A stretch of DNA of 62,199 nucleotides from Pseudomonadota bacterium (GCA_023457495.1 JAEWLQ010000021.1:1-62199); one strand, 5' to 3'. Positions 35,750-44,972 are shown, numbered from the stretch's first letter. Notes: generated from the letters alone by a model not told the origin. Numbers and translations: made by a program.

Positions 35750-36351
35750 GGCGTGCGGGTGAAAACCACGGTGAGATTGTTGGCCGGCATGCGCACGACC
35801 TGTTGCCGCTGCAGGCCGTGAGTGGCCGCGATTTGAGTCACCTCGCCGAGCTCACGCAATCCCCATTCCGGGTTGCGGTGCTTCAATGACGCATCGAAAT
35901 CGAGGTTCGATTGCACCGCGTGCCCGTCTTCGAGATAGGGGCCGTACAGGATCAGCTTGCCGAGCGCCGGCAGATGGCGCTCGGCCCCGCGCAGCAGGGC
36001 ATCGGTCGCGGACCACGGCGAGATGTGGATCATGTTGATGCACAGGATGGCGTCGTAGCGAGCCGCGACGGGCCAGTGAGGTTCCAGGACGTCGAGCGCG
36101 ATGGGGTCCGACACATTGCTCAGGCCCGACTCGCGGATGCGCGTCGCGATGGCTTCGCGGTGGGCTGCGTCGGGCTCGGTGGGCTGCCAGCGAATACCGG
36201 GCAGCGCCGCGGCGAAAAAACATACGTGTTGACCGGTGCCCGAGGCGATTTCGAGCACGGCACCGGAGGCGGGCAGGACGGATTCGAGAATGGCGAGGAT
36301 CGGATCCTTGTTGCGCTCCGCGGCCGCGGACGTGAGCAGCTCGTTGCTCAT
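35746..36351 (-). CDS. DUF938 SAM-dependent methyltransferase-like protein
   Basis: 201 residues. N-terminal SAAAERNKDPILAILESVLP and the SAM-binding EIASGTGQHVCFFAAALP match DUF938. CINMIHISPWSATDALL is also typical. Substrate unknown. It converges on the S9 peptidase gene with a four-base overlap and starts within the end of the small membrane gene (ATGA). Confidence 0.85.
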   Translation of the reverse strand: MSNELLTSAAAERNKDPILAILESVLPASGAVLEIASGTGQHVCFFAAALPGIRWQPTEPDAAHREAIATRIRESGLSNVSDPIALDVLEPHWPVAARYDAILCINMIHISPWSATDALLRGAERHLPALGKLILYGPYLEDGHAVQSNLDFDASLKHRNPEWGLRELGEVTQIAATHGLQRQQVVRMPANNLTVVFTRTP

Positions 36352-36533
36352 GAAGTGTCGCGTTCGCGCTCCTCTCGGATCTTCCGGACCGTCATCCAGA
36401 TGAACAGGCTGATGACGCTCAGCAGCAGCCCCATCAGCACCGCGAGAATCGGCCGGAAGCGCCACGCCTCGACGAGCCCCCAGGCCACGCCGATGGGAGT
36501 GATGGTGAGCAGCAACGGTTTTGCTATGCGCAT
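36348..36533 (-). CDS. Small two-span membrane protein
   Basis: 61 residues: MRIAKPLLLTITPIGVAWGLVEAW, then FRPILAVLMGLLLSVISLFIWM and a charged tail RKIREERERDTS. No family recognised. Translationally coupled (ATGA) to the DUF938 gene and 16 bases downstream of hslU, so it may be the next gene of the hslVU transcript. Confidence 0.6.
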   Translation of the reverse strand: MRIAKPLLLTITPIGVAWGLVEAWRFRPILAVLMGLLLSVISLFIWMTVRKIREERERDTS

Positions 36534-36549
36534 GAGCTAGACCGTCACG

Positions 36550-37878
36550 TTACAGGATGTAGCGGGAGAGATCCTCGTCCTTCGCGAGGCTGCCGAGGTG
36601 CTGGTCGACATACGCGGCGTCGATCTCGATCGACGAACCGCCATTTTCGGACGCATCGAACGACACGCTCTCGAGCAGCCGCTCCATCACGGTGTGCAGG
36701 CGACGCGCGCCGATGTTCTCGGTCTTCTCGTTCACGCTGGAGGCGATCTCCGCGATGCGCCGCACACCGCTCTCGGCGAACTTCACGTCCACCTTCTCGG
36801 TGTTCATGAGCGCCTTGTACTGCGTCGTCAGCGAGGCATCCGGTTCCGTGAGGATGCGCACGAAGTCGTCGACCTTGAGCGACTCGAGCTCCACGCGGAT
36901 CGGGAAGCGGCCCTGCAGCTCGGGGATCAGATCCGACGGCTTCGACATGTGGAACGCGCCCGAGGCGATGAACAGGATGTGATCCGATTTGATCTGCCCG
37001 TACTTCGTCGATACGGTCGACCCTTCGACCAGTGGCAGCAGGTCGCGCTGCACGCCTTCGCGTGACACGTCCGCGCCATAGCTGTCCTGCCGCCGCGCGA
37101 CCTTGTCGATCTCGTCGATGAACACGATGCCGTTCTGCTCGGCGTTGCGCAGCGCACGCGCGCGCAGCTCTTCCTCGTTGACGAGCTTGCCGGCCTCTTC
37201 GTCGACCAGCAGCTTCTGCGCCTCCTTCACCTTCAGCTTGCGCGGCTTGGTGCGCTGGCCGCCGAGGTTCGCGAACATGCTGGAGAGCTGCTCCTGCATC
37301 TCCTCCATGCCCGGCGGCGCCATGATCTGCACACCCGGCGGAATCGCGCGCAGGTCGATCTCGATCTCGCGGTCGTCGAGTTGCCCTTCGCGCAGCATCT
37401 TGCGGAATTTCTGGCGCGTCTCGTTGTCGCGCGCGGACGGCTCGGGATCCGTGGAGAATCCCATCATCTTCGGCGCGGGCAGCAACGCATCGAGGATGCG
37501 CTCCTCGGCGGCATCCTTGGCGCGCTCGCGCACCTTCGCGATCTCCTCGTCACGCGCCATCTTCACGGCGACCTCGGCGAGGTCCTTCACGATGGAATCG
37601 ACGTCACGGCCAACATAACCCACTTCGGTGAACTTGGTGGCTTCCACTTTCACGAACGGCGCATTCGCGAGCTTCGCGAGCCGGCGCGCGATTTCGGTCT
37701 TGCCGCAGCCCGTGGGCCCGATCATGAGGATGTTCTTGGGCGTGATCTCCTGGCGCAGCGGATCTTCGATCTGCATGCGGCGCCAGCGGTTTCGCAGCGC
37801 GATGGCCACGGCGCGCTTGGCAGTGCCCTGGCCGACGATGTGCTTGTCGAGTTCGGAGACGATCTGTTTCGGGGTCAT
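36550..37878 (-). CDS. hslU: ATP-dependent protease ATPase subunit HslU
   Basis: 442 residues, AAA+ unfoldase of the HslVU protease. Walker A GPTGCGKT (54-61), Walker B FIDEIDK, the I-domain insertion with the ER-rich helix REGQLDDREIEIDL, and the C-terminal EDLSRYIL that inserts into HslV. GYVGRDVDSIVKDL (pore loop GYVG) is intact. Eight bases after hslV. Confidence 0.96.
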   Translation of the reverse strand: MTPKQIVSELDKHIVGQGTAKRAVAIALRNRWRRMQIEDPLRQEITPKNILMIGPTGCGKTEIARRLAKLANAPFVKVEATKFTEVGYVGRDVDSIVKDLAEVAVKMARDEEIAKVRERAKDAAEERILDALLPAPKMMGFSTDPEPSARDNETRQKFRKMLREGQLDDREIEIDLRAIPPGVQIMAPPGMEEMQEQLSSMFANLGGQRTKPRKLKVKEAQKLLVDEEAGKLVNEEELRARALRNAEQNGIVFIDEIDKVARRQDSYGADVSREGVQRDLLPLVEGSTVSTKYGQIKSDHILFIASGAFHMSKPSDLIPELQGRFPIRVELESLKVDDFVRILTEPDASLTTQYKALMNTEKVDVKFAESGVRRIAEIASSVNEKTENIGARRLHTVMERLLESVSFDASENGGSSIEIDAAYVDQHLGSLAKDEDLSRYIL

Positions 37879-37886
37879 GAAAATCC

Positions 37887-38432
37887 TTAACTCTTCAGTT
37901 CCTCGATGACGAGGTTCCGATTGGTGTAGATGCAGATGTCGGCGGCGATGTTCAGCGACTTCTCGACGATCTCGCGCGCGCTGAGTTCCGTGTTCTCGGC
38001 GAGCGCACGCGCCGCGCTCTGCGCGAATGGTCCGCCCGATCCGATGGCCACGAGGTCGTGCTCGGGCTCGATCACGTCTCCATTGCCGGAGATCACGAAG
38101 ATCTTCTGCGTGTCACCGACGAGCAGCAGCGCTTCGAGGCGACGCAGGTAACGGTCACCGCGCCAGTCTTTTGCGAGGTCGATCGCGGCGCGGGTCAGGT
38201 TGCCGAACTTTTCGAGTTTGCCCTCGAAGCGCTCGAACAGCGTGAACGCATCGGCCGTGCCGCCGGCGAAACCGCCGAGCACCTTGCCATTGCCCAGGGG
38301 CCGCACCTTGCGTGCGTTCCCCTTCATCACGGTGTTACCGAGAGTTACCTGACCGTCACCGCCGATCGCGATGGCGCCGTTGCGCCGCACGGCCACGATG
38401 GTCGTACCGTGCGGATTGAAAGTCTCCGACAT
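37887..38432 (-). CDS. hslV: ATP-dependent protease proteolytic subunit HslV
   Basis: 181 residues, N-terminal-threonine hydrolase. The body matches HslV (TTIVAVRRNGAIAIGGDGQVTLG). Unlike E. coli (Thr right after Met), a nine-residue leader MSETFNPHG precedes the catalytic threonine (Thr10), with Gly at -1, so a propeptide must be cut off for activity, as in proteasome beta subunits and some other HslV. No start codon lies nearer to Thr10. ATG 38432 is 22 bases after xerC. Confidence 0.95.
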   Translation of the reverse strand: MSETFNPHGTTIVAVRRNGAIAIGGDGQVTLGNTVMKGNARKVRPLGNGKVLGGFAGGTADAFTLFERFEGKLEKFGNLTRAAIDLAKDWRGDRYLRRLEALLLVGDTQKIFVISGNGDVIEPEHDLVAIGSGGPFAQSAARALAENTELSAREIVEKSLNIAADICIYTNRNLVIEELKS

Positions 38433-38454
38433 GTGAACCTTGAACCTTCAAGAC

Positions 38455-39351
38455 CTAGGTCTTGCGTTTCGCCCGAGGGTGGGAGGCGTCGTAGGTGCGG
38501 GCCAGGTGGGCGAAATCAAGGTGAGTGTAGATCTGGGTCGTGGAGATGTCGGCATGACCCAGGAGCTCCTGCACGCCGCGCAAATCCTTACTCGATTCAA
38601 GCATATGCGTGGCGAAGGAGTGTCGGAAAAGGTGTGGGTGGACATGCGCCGGCAGGCCCTTGCGGCGCGCCCAATACGCGATGCGCAGTTGCACCGCACG
38701 ATGCTTCAGGCGGGCTCCCGCCTTGCCGGTGAACAGCGCTGCCTCATCGACATCGGCAAGCGCCGCACGCTCCCGCAGCCAGGCGCGGATCGCTTCGATG
38801 GCCTTGCGCCCCACCGGCACGATGCGCGTCTTGGAGCCCTTGCCCAGAACCCGCACGGTGCGATCGGCGAGATCGATGCTCGTGAGGTTGAGGCCGACGA
38901 GCTCGTCGAGGCGCAGCCCCGACGAATAGAAGAGTTCCATGATCGCGCGGTCGCGCACGGCCAGCGCATCCTCGGGCGGAATGTCGAGCAGATTGTTGAT
39001 CTGGTCGACGTCGAGCGTGCCCGGCAGGCGCTTCGCGGCCTTCGGCGCGCGCACGTCGACGGCGGGGTTCGCCGGGATCACGCGTTCGCGCACGAGATAG
39101 TTGAAGAACCCGCGCACCGCCGAGAGCCGCCGCTGCACGCTGCGCGGATTCAGGCCCGCGGCGTGCGAGCGCGCCGCGAACAAGCGGACGTGCTGGCTGT
39201 CCAGCACCTTCCAATCGGAAATGCTGCCGCGTTCGGCGAACCCGACGAGTGCGCGCAGGTCACGCGCGTAGTTGGACGAGGTGTGCGCGGAAAGACGCCG
39301 CTCCCTCGAGAGGTGCGCGAGATAGCCGTCGATCAGCGAACGATCGAGCAT
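38455..39351 (-). CDS. xerC: Tyrosine recombinase XerC
   Basis: 298 residues, resolves chromosome dimers at dif with XerD. Catalytic residues: Arg147 (GLRLDEL), Lys171/174 region (GKGSKTR), His240 and Arg243 (HLFRHSF), His266 (GHADIS) and Tyr275 (TQIYTH). The N-terminal SAM-like domain (MLDRSLIDGYLAHLSRE...) is intact. Sits between the DUF484 gene and hslV, as in many gammaproteobacteria. Confidence 0.95.
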   Translation of the reverse strand: MLDRSLIDGYLAHLSRERRLSAHTSSNYARDLRALVGFAERGSISDWKVLDSQHVRLFAARSHAAGLNPRSVQRRLSAVRGFFNYLVRERVIPANPAVDVRAPKAAKRLPGTLDVDQINNLLDIPPEDALAVRDRAIMELFYSSGLRLDELVGLNLTSIDLADRTVRVLGKGSKTRIVPVGRKAIEAIRAWLRERAALADVDEAALFTGKAGARLKHRAVQLRIAYWARRKGLPAHVHPHLFRHSFATHMLESSKDLRGVQELLGHADISTTQIYTHLDFAHLARTYDASHPRAKRKT

Positions 39352-39371
39352 GGAAGCGCGAGAAGGAATCG

Positions 39372-39396
39372 GGGGACAGACTTCAAGTCTGTCCCC
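39372..39396. repeat. REP-like perfect palindrome upstream of xerC
   Basis: A perfect 25-base palindrome: arms GGGGACAGACTT (39372-39383) and AAGTCTGTCCCC (39385-39396) around one C. It lies in the 48-base gap between the DUF484 gene and xerC. Its GGGGACA...TGTCCCC ends resemble the palindrome at 8641-8683, pointing to a dispersed REP family. It could act as a hairpin between the two coding regions. Confidence 0.65.
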
Positions 39397-39399
39397 GCT

Positions 39400-40107
39400 T
39401 CATGAACGGGACAGCGCGTCGCTGATGAGCTCGCTCATGCGCTTCAGGAATTCCGTGCTCATGCCCGGATGAAAGCGTTCGCGCTCGGCGCTGCCGAGGG
39501 CCAGCAGACCGAGTGATCCGTTGTCGCCCAGCGGCACCAGCGCCACCGAGCCGATGCTCGCGGCCTCGGGGCCGAACAGGAAGTCGCGCTGCGAGTCGCG
39601 CACCTGGCCACAGCGCGGCTTGCCGGTGGCGAGCAGCGCTTCGAAGCTGCGGTAGTTGGTGTCGTCGTGCGCGACGACGCGCAGGAACGGCTCGTAGTTG
39701 CCGCGCGCCAGAGAGTCGATCGGCGATGCGAGCAGCAGCACGGAGTGGAACGCGTCGAAATCCTCGCGCAGCGAAGCTTCGAGCGCGGTGAGCGCCGCGA
39801 CCGGCGAGGGCGCGCGCAGCATGCGCCGCGTGAAGCGGTGGATGCGTTCGGCGAGCGTATCGTTGGCGCGCGCCACCGCGACGAACTCGGCGAGCCTGCG
39901 GTCCGCATCGGTCTTCTGCTCGCGCAGCACTTCGACCTGGCGTTCGACCAGCGAGACGGTGGAGCCGCTGCGCATGTGCGGCAGTCGCATCCGCGCGAGC
40001 AGCGGCAAGTGACGTTCGAAGAAGTCGGGATTCAGACTCAGGTAACGCTCGATGCGTTCTTCATCCGTCTGTCCTGCTGTCACTCCGCGTGCGGGCTGCG
40101 TGCTCAT
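39400..40107 (-). CDS. DUF484 family protein (YigA-like)
   Basis: 235 residues, GAF-like domain. The N-terminal RIERYLSLNPDFFERHLPLLARMRLPHMR and VSLVERQVEVLREQK are the family's signature, and SVALVPLGDNGSLGLLALGS closes the GAF part. Function unknown; it sits between dapF and xerC in most gammaproteobacteria. ATG 40107 gives the usual N-terminus; a longer frame begins at 40296 but has no similarity. Confidence 0.88.
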   Translation of the reverse strand: MSTQPARGVTAGQTDEERIERYLSLNPDFFERHLPLLARMRLPHMRSGSTVSLVERQVEVLREQKTDADRRLAEFVAVARANDTLAERIHRFTRRMLRAPSPVAALTALEASLREDFDAFHSVLLLASPIDSLARGNYEPFLRVVAHDDTNYRSFEALLATGKPRCGQVRDSQRDFLFGPEAASIGSVALVPLGDNGSLGLLALGSAERERFHPGMSTEFLKRMSELISDALSRS

Positions 40108-40133
40108 GCGTGTCGTTGACTCCCTGACGTCAT

Positions 40134-40976
40134 TCAGTATTCGACTCGACCCGTGAAAGATACCGCTGTCGGGCCTTTCATCCAAATATGTTCGCCGGGA
40201 CTCGGATACGTGATCTCGAGTTTTCCGCCGGGCAACTCGACTTCGACGGTGGGATCGAGACGTCCGTGGCGTCGTCCAACCGCGACAGCCGCGCACGCGC
40301 CGGTGCCGCAGGCCAGTGTTTCACCGGCGCCGCGCTCGTAGACGCGCAGACGGATGTGACTGCGATCGAGGATTTCCATGAAGCCCACGTTCACTCTGCG
40401 TGGGAATCGTGGGTGACTCTCGATCGCGGGCCCCAGACGATCGATTGGCGCGCTCGCGACCGACGCAACCGTGAGAACGGCGTGCGGATTGCCCATCGAC
40501 ACCGCGCCGATCTCGACTTCGGTGCCGGCGACGGACAGCGGATACACATGTGCCTCGGCCGACGCTTCGAACGGCAAGGATTTGGGGTCGAAGTTCGGCG
40601 CACCCATGTCGACGGAAACGAGTCCGGCGTCGTGCACGCGCGCGCGAATCTCGCCCGCGGGACTGTCGAGCACCAGTTCGCCGCCATTGCCATTCGTGGG
40701 ACGGATTCCGCGCATGTGCAGGTACGCGGCGACGCAGCGCGCGCCGTTGCCGCACTGTTCGACCTCGCCCCCATCGGCATTGAAGATGCGGTAGTACGCC
40801 TGCGCACCGGCGCGGCGGGGCGGCTCGACGATCATCGCCTGGTCGAAGCCGATGCCCGTGTGTCGGGCGGAAAGCGCGCGCCACTGGTCGGCGCCGGGCA
40901 GGGCGCCACTGCGCGGCGCATCGAACACGATGAAGTCGTTGCCGAGGCCGTGCATCTTGGTGAAATCGATCCGCAT
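40134..40976 (-). CDS. dapF: Diaminopimelate epimerase
   Basis: 280 residues, interconverts LL- and meso-diaminopimelate for lysine and peptidoglycan. Catalytic Cys75 (GEVEQCGNGARC) and Cys223 (ETLACGTGACAA) are intact; MRIDFTKMHGLGNDFIVFDA is the standard start. A -10-like TATTCT (40989-40984) lies seven bases before the ATG with no Shine-Dalgarno sequence, so the message may be leaderless. Divergent from the GNAT gene. Confidence 0.96.
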   Translation of the reverse strand: MRIDFTKMHGLGNDFIVFDAPRSGALPGADQWRALSARHTGIGFDQAMIVEPPRRAGAQAYYRIFNADGGEVEQCGNGARCVAAYLHMRGIRPTNGNGGELVLDSPAGEIRARVHDAGLVSVDMGAPNFDPKSLPFEASAEAHVYPLSVAGTEVEIGAVSMGNPHAVLTVASVASAPIDRLGPAIESHPRFPRRVNVGFMEILDRSHIRLRVYERGAGETLACGTGACAAVAVGRRHGRLDPTVEVELPGGKLEITYPSPGEHIWMKGPTAVSFTGRVEY

Positions 40977-41063
40977 GCCGCGAAGAATACCCGAACCGTC
41001 ACCATGGTTTACGATCGAGGCCATGCGCATGACCCCATGGTTAGAGGCGGCGCCGCTGGCCCG

Positions 41064-41606
41064 ATGAGCGCGCCGCCGGACGCGAATGCGACGTTCCTGA
41101 TCCGGCCCGCGAACGCGCAGGACGCGGTGGCGCTGGCCGAGTTCGGCGCGCGCACGTTCCGCGAAACTTTCTCGGCCGAAAATACCGCCGAAGACATGCG
41201 GCTCCATCTCGCCTCCGCCTGGAGCCCGTTGCTGCAGCGCGCGGAGATCGAAGATCGTGGACTCGACACCTTGCTCGCCTTCACCGCCGATGGCGCGCTG
41301 GCCGGCTTCGCGCAGCTGCGATCCGACTACGCGCCGGCCGCGGCGCCCACGGAGCGCGCCTTCGAGATCAAACGCTTCTATGTCGACCGCCCATGGCATG
41401 GCTCCGGCCTCGCGCGCGAGCTCATGGCGGCGGTGGAGGCGCAGGCCCGCGGACGCGGCGCGCGTGAACTGTGGCTGGGGGTCTGGGAGCGTAATCCCCG
41501 CGCGCAGGCGTTCTACCGCAAATGCGGCTTCGAGAAGGTGGGCACGCAGATCTTCGTCGTCGGAACGGATCCGCAGACCGATCACGTGATGTTGCGGCGG
41601 CTGTGA
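41064..41606 (+). CDS. GNAT-family N-acetyltransferase
   Basis: 180 residues. FLIRPANAQDAVALAEFGARTF opens the fold; the acetyl-CoA site is FYVDRPWHGSGLARELMAAVEA, and ELWLGVWERNPRAQAFYRKCGFEKVG is the typical final block. Substrate unknown. An ATG at 41037 would add nine residues. Its stop overlaps the next gene (GTGA), starting a GNAT-VOC-GH106 unit. Confidence 0.85.
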   Translation: MSAPPDANATFLIRPANAQDAVALAEFGARTFRETFSAENTAEDMRLHLASAWSPLLQRAEIEDRGLDTLLAFTADGALAGFAQLRSDYAPAAAPTERAFEIKRFYVDRPWHGSGLARELMAAVEAQARGRGARELWLGVWERNPRAQAFYRKCGFEKVGTQIFVVGTDPQTDHVMLRRL

Positions 41607-41989
41607 GCATTCGGCTCGAACACGTGGCGATGTGGGTGCGCGACATCGATCGCGTTGCGGCGTTCTACCAGCGTTATCTCGGTGCGCGCATCGGACCGCT
41701 GTACCGCAACGAGCGCAAAGGATTCGAGTCGCGATTCCTCGAGTTCGAGTCGGGCGCGCGGCTCGAGATCATGCGGCGCGCCGACGTGACCGAAGGCAGC
41801 GCGGCGGAGCGTCTCGGCTTCGCGCACATCGCGATCGCGGTCGGCGGCGAGGCCAACGTCGATGCGCTCGCCGCACGCATCGCGGCGGACGGCTTCGACG
41901 TCGCGGGCTCACCGCGTCGCACCGGCGACGGTTACTACGAATGCGTGGTGCTCGATCCGGAAGGCAACCGCGTGGAGATCACGGCATGA
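41603..41989 (+). CDS. VOC-family (glyoxalase/bleomycin-resistance fold) protein
   Basis: 128 residues, a single VOC module: IRLEHVAMWVRDIDRVAAFYQRYLGARIG, then LEFESGARLEIMRRADV, LGFAHIAIAVGG and YYECVVLDPEGNRVEI. Possible metal ligands are His in LEHVAM, Glu in LEIMR, His in FAHIAI and Glu in NRVEI. Could be a lactoylglutathione-lyase relative or dioxygenase-like enzyme; function not fixed. GTG start overlaps the GNAT gene; end overlaps the glycosidase gene (ATGA). Confidence 0.82.
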   Translation: MSIRLEHVAMWVRDIDRVAAFYQRYLGARIGPLYRNERKGFESRFLEFESGARLEIMRRADVTEGSAAERLGFAHIAIAVGGEANVDALAARIAADGFDVAGSPRRTGDGYYECVVLDPEGNRVEITA

Positions 41990-44580
41990 AGCTCGCGTGG
42001 CTCGCGGTCGCGCTGATCGCCACGGGTGCGGGGGCACAGACCCCAGAGTCGCAGGCCTGGCCTCCGATCGCGCAGAGCGCCAGGCCCTGGATCCGCTGGT
42101 GGTGGCCGGGCAGCGCCGTGGATTCCGCCGGGTTGCGCGGCCAGCTCGAAAAATTCGCCGCCGCCGGACTCGGTGGCGTCGAGATCACGCCTATCTACGG
42201 CGCGCGCGGCGCGGAGAGCCGCAACGTCGATTTCCTGTCGCCCCGCTGGGTCGAACTGCTCGGCGAAACCACGCGCGAAGCCGCACGGCTCGGCCTCGGA
42301 GTCGACATGGCGACCGGCACGGGCTGGCCTTTCGGTGGACCTTCGGTGACGGCCGCGGATGGCTCGAGCGCATTCGCGTTCATCGACGGCAAGCTCACGG
42401 GAAAACCGACGGACATGAAAGTGAAGCGCGCGGCGCCCGGAGGCGAAGGCCGCGTGCTCGATCCGTATTCGTCCGGCGCGCTCGCGCGATACCTGGAAAC
42501 CTTCTCCACCGCGCTGAAGCCGCTGCCGCCCGGGTCCCTGCGCGGTCAGTTCCATGATTCGTTCGAGTATTACGACGCGAGCTGGACACCGGCGCTGTCG
42601 ACGACCTTCCTGCAGATGAATGGTTATGCGCTGGAGCCATTCGTCGCCGCGCTCGCCGGACAGCAGCCGCTCGACGCCGACATCCTCGGCCGCGTGAAGG
42701 GTGACTATCGGCGCACGCTCGCGAAGCTGCATCTCGACTATGTGACGACTTGGGCGGCGTGGGCCCACGCACACGGGTTCACGGCACGCAACCAGGCGCA
42801 TGGAGCGCCCGGCAACCTGCTCGACCTGTATGCCGCGGTGGATGTGCCCGAGACGGAATCGTTCGGCAACACGCCGCTGCCGATCGTCGGCCTGCGCGCC
42901 GCGCCCGGCGAAGTGAAGCCGGATCCCGATCCGCCGGAGAATCTCGTCGGGCGCTTCGCATCATCCGCGGCGCACGTCGAAGGGCGCGCGCTCGCCTCGA
43001 GCGAAACCTTGACCTGGCTGCGCGAGAACTTCCGTGAGCCCCTGTCCGCCGCCAAACCGCAGATCGATCGGTTGTTCGCCGCGGGCATCAATCACATCTT
43101 CTATCACGGCATCACGTATTCGCCGGCCGATGCGCCGTGGCCCGGTTGGTACTTCTACGCGGCGACGCAGTTCGGCCCGCGCAATCCGAACTGGCGGGAC
43201 TTCGCCGCGATGAACGCCTATGTCGCGCGCGTGCAGTCGGTGCTGCAGGCAGGCAAACCCGACAACGACGTGCTCGTGTATTGGCCGTTCGATGACCTCG
43301 CCGACGATCCCGACGGGCTCATGCGCCAATTCGGCGTGCACGACAATGGTTGGCTCGTGAATTCGTCCACGGGCGCGCTGATGCGCAGGCTGATCGCCGA
43401 GGGGATCACGTTCGATCTGATTTCCGACGCGCAGCTTCAGCGGCTGAAGGTTTCGAAAGACTCGCTGATCGCGCGGGGCGGCGCCTATCGGGCGATGTTC
43501 GTGCCGGCGGCGCGCCGCATGCCGCTGGAAACGCTGCGCAAACTCGCCGAGCTGCGGGACGCGGGCGCGAAAGTGTTCTTCGAGTCTTTTCCGGTCGATG
43601 TGCCGGGCAACGGTCGCCTCCCGGAACGTCGCGCGGAACTGCGCGAGTTGCTCGCGCGTCCCGCGTTCGCCAACGCCGCGATAACGGCGGGCGCGCCCTT
43701 GTTGCTGCAGCCGCTCGGCATCCGCCAGGAAGGCGCCGCGCGCGCGGGGCTCGCCTTCGTCCGCCGCGCGAGAGAGGATGGCTACGACTATTTCTTCGCG
43801 AATCTCGGCGCGGATTCCTTCGACGGCTGGCTCGAGCTCGGAACGCCGGCGGCCGCGGCGTGGATCCTGGATCCGCTGACGGGCGCGGCCGGCGCGGCAG
43901 CCGTCGCCGAAGGCGCGGCTGGAAACGCCAGCGTCTATCTACAGCTCGCGTCGGGCGAATCGTTGTTGCTGCGCTCGTTCCGGAAGGCGCCGTACAAGGA
44001 CCGGCCGCCATCCTGGCGCTACGTCACGCGCGCCGGACCGGGCGTCGAGCTGACCGGCCCGTGGCAGCTGACGTTCGTCGACGGAGGCCCCGCGCTGCCG
44101 ACGACGGCGCCGCTGCCGCGCACGGGTAGTTGGACCGGGATCGACGATGAACGCGCCCGGCGTTTCTCGGGCACCGCGCGTTATCGCATGGAGTTCGACG
44201 CACCTGGCGGGGCCGCCGACGAGTGGTTGCTGGAGCTCGGCGACGTGCGCGAAAGCGCGCGCATCAGCCTGAACGGCGAGCCGCTGGCGACGGCGTGGAG
44301 CCTGCCCTTCGTCGTGCGGCTCGGCGCCGGCCTGCGGCCGGGCGGAAACGTGCTCGAAATCGACGTCACCAACCTGCCGGCCAACCGGATCCGCGATCTC
44401 GAGTTGCGCGAGGTCGACTGGAAAATCATGCGCGACGCCAATCTCGTGACGCTCGATTACAAGCCCTTCGATGCCGCGCGGTGGGCGGTTGCGCCCTCAG
44501 GGTTGCTCGGTCCGGTGCGCCTGGTGCCGCTGCGCGCCCTGCGGCCCCGTCAGGCGCCGAGCGCGGAGCGCAGCTTGTAG
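41986..44580 (+). CDS. Exported GH106-like glycoside hydrolase (alpha-L-rhamnosidase type)
   Basis: 864 residues with a signal peptide (LAWLAVALIATGAGAQ). After it, RPWIRWWWPGSAVDSAGLRGQLEKFAAAGLGGVEITPIYG and GVDMATGTGWPFGGPSV match the GH106 catalytic start, and a C-terminal jelly-roll includes ARYRMEFDAPGGAADEWLLELGDVRESARISLNGEPL. The family releases L-rhamnose from plant or bacterial polysaccharides. Translationally coupled to the VOC gene; its last 31 bases overlap the CoA-binding gene on the other strand. Confidence 0.82.
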   Translation: MKLAWLAVALIATGAGAQTPESQAWPPIAQSARPWIRWWWPGSAVDSAGLRGQLEKFAAAGLGGVEITPIYGARGAESRNVDFLSPRWVELLGETTREAARLGLGVDMATGTGWPFGGPSVTAADGSSAFAFIDGKLTGKPTDMKVKRAAPGGEGRVLDPYSSGALARYLETFSTALKPLPPGSLRGQFHDSFEYYDASWTPALSTTFLQMNGYALEPFVAALAGQQPLDADILGRVKGDYRRTLAKLHLDYVTTWAAWAHAHGFTARNQAHGAPGNLLDLYAAVDVPETESFGNTPLPIVGLRAAPGEVKPDPDPPENLVGRFASSAAHVEGRALASSETLTWLRENFREPLSAAKPQIDRLFAAGINHIFYHGITYSPADAPWPGWYFYAATQFGPRNPNWRDFAAMNAYVARVQSVLQAGKPDNDVLVYWPFDDLADDPDGLMRQFGVHDNGWLVNSSTGALMRRLIAEGITFDLISDAQLQRLKVSKDSLIARGGAYRAMFVPAARRMPLETLRKLAELRDAGAKVFFESFPVDVPGNGRLPERRAELRELLARPAFANAAITAGAPLLLQPLGIRQEGAARAGLAFVRRAREDGYDYFFANLGADSFDGWLELGTPAAAAWILDPLTGAAGAAAVAEGAAGNASVYLQLASGESLLLRSFRKAPYKDRPPSWRYVTRAGPGVELTGPWQLTFVDGGPALPTTAPLPRTGSWTGIDDERARRFSGTARYRMEFDAPGGAADEWLLELGDVRESARISLNGEPLATAWSLPFVVRLGAGLRPGGNVLEIDVTNLPANRIRDLELREVDWKIMRDANLVTLDYKPFDAARWAVAPSGLLGPVRLVPLRALRPRQAPSAERSL

Positions 44581-44972
44581 ATGCAGCGGTCCATGACCGT
44601 GAAGATCCCGGCGTCCCGGGCTCGCTGAGCCGCCGCGGCGTCGATCACGCCTTCCTGCAGCCACAGCGCCGGAATTTTCAGGCGGATGCCATCGTCCACG
44701 ATCGCGGAGACGTGCTCGGGCCGTCGGAAGACGTCGACGATGTCGACCGGGCCTGCGCCCTTCAGGGCGGACTCGAGGTCCGGCCAGGCTTTTTCACCCA
44801 GTATTTCCGTCGCGCCGGGATTCACGGGCACGATGCGATAGCCGAATTTCTGCAGCCCACGCGCGACGTTGTGGCTCGGTTTGCCGGGGGTTTCCGAGAG
44901 CCCGAGGATCGCGATGGTGCGCGCGCTGCGCAGCAGCGCTTCGATGTCCTGCTTGGCGGGGTTCTCGAACAT
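44550..44972 (-). CDS. CoA-binding (YccU-like) protein
   Basis: 140 residues, Rossmann fold. ARTIAILGLSETPGKPSHNVARGLQKFGYRIVPVNPG and VDIVDVFRRPEHVSAIVDDGI...ALWLQEGV are typical of the CoA_binding_2 family. No catalytic role is established. Converges on and overlaps the GH106 gene by 31 bases. Confidence 0.88.
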   Translation of the reverse strand: MFENPAKQDIEALLRSARTIAILGLSETPGKPSHNVARGLQKFGYRIVPVNPGATEILGEKAWPDLESALKGAGPVDIVDVFRRPEHVSAIVDDGIRLKIPALWLQEGVIDAAAAQRARDAGIFTVMDRCIYKLRSALGA

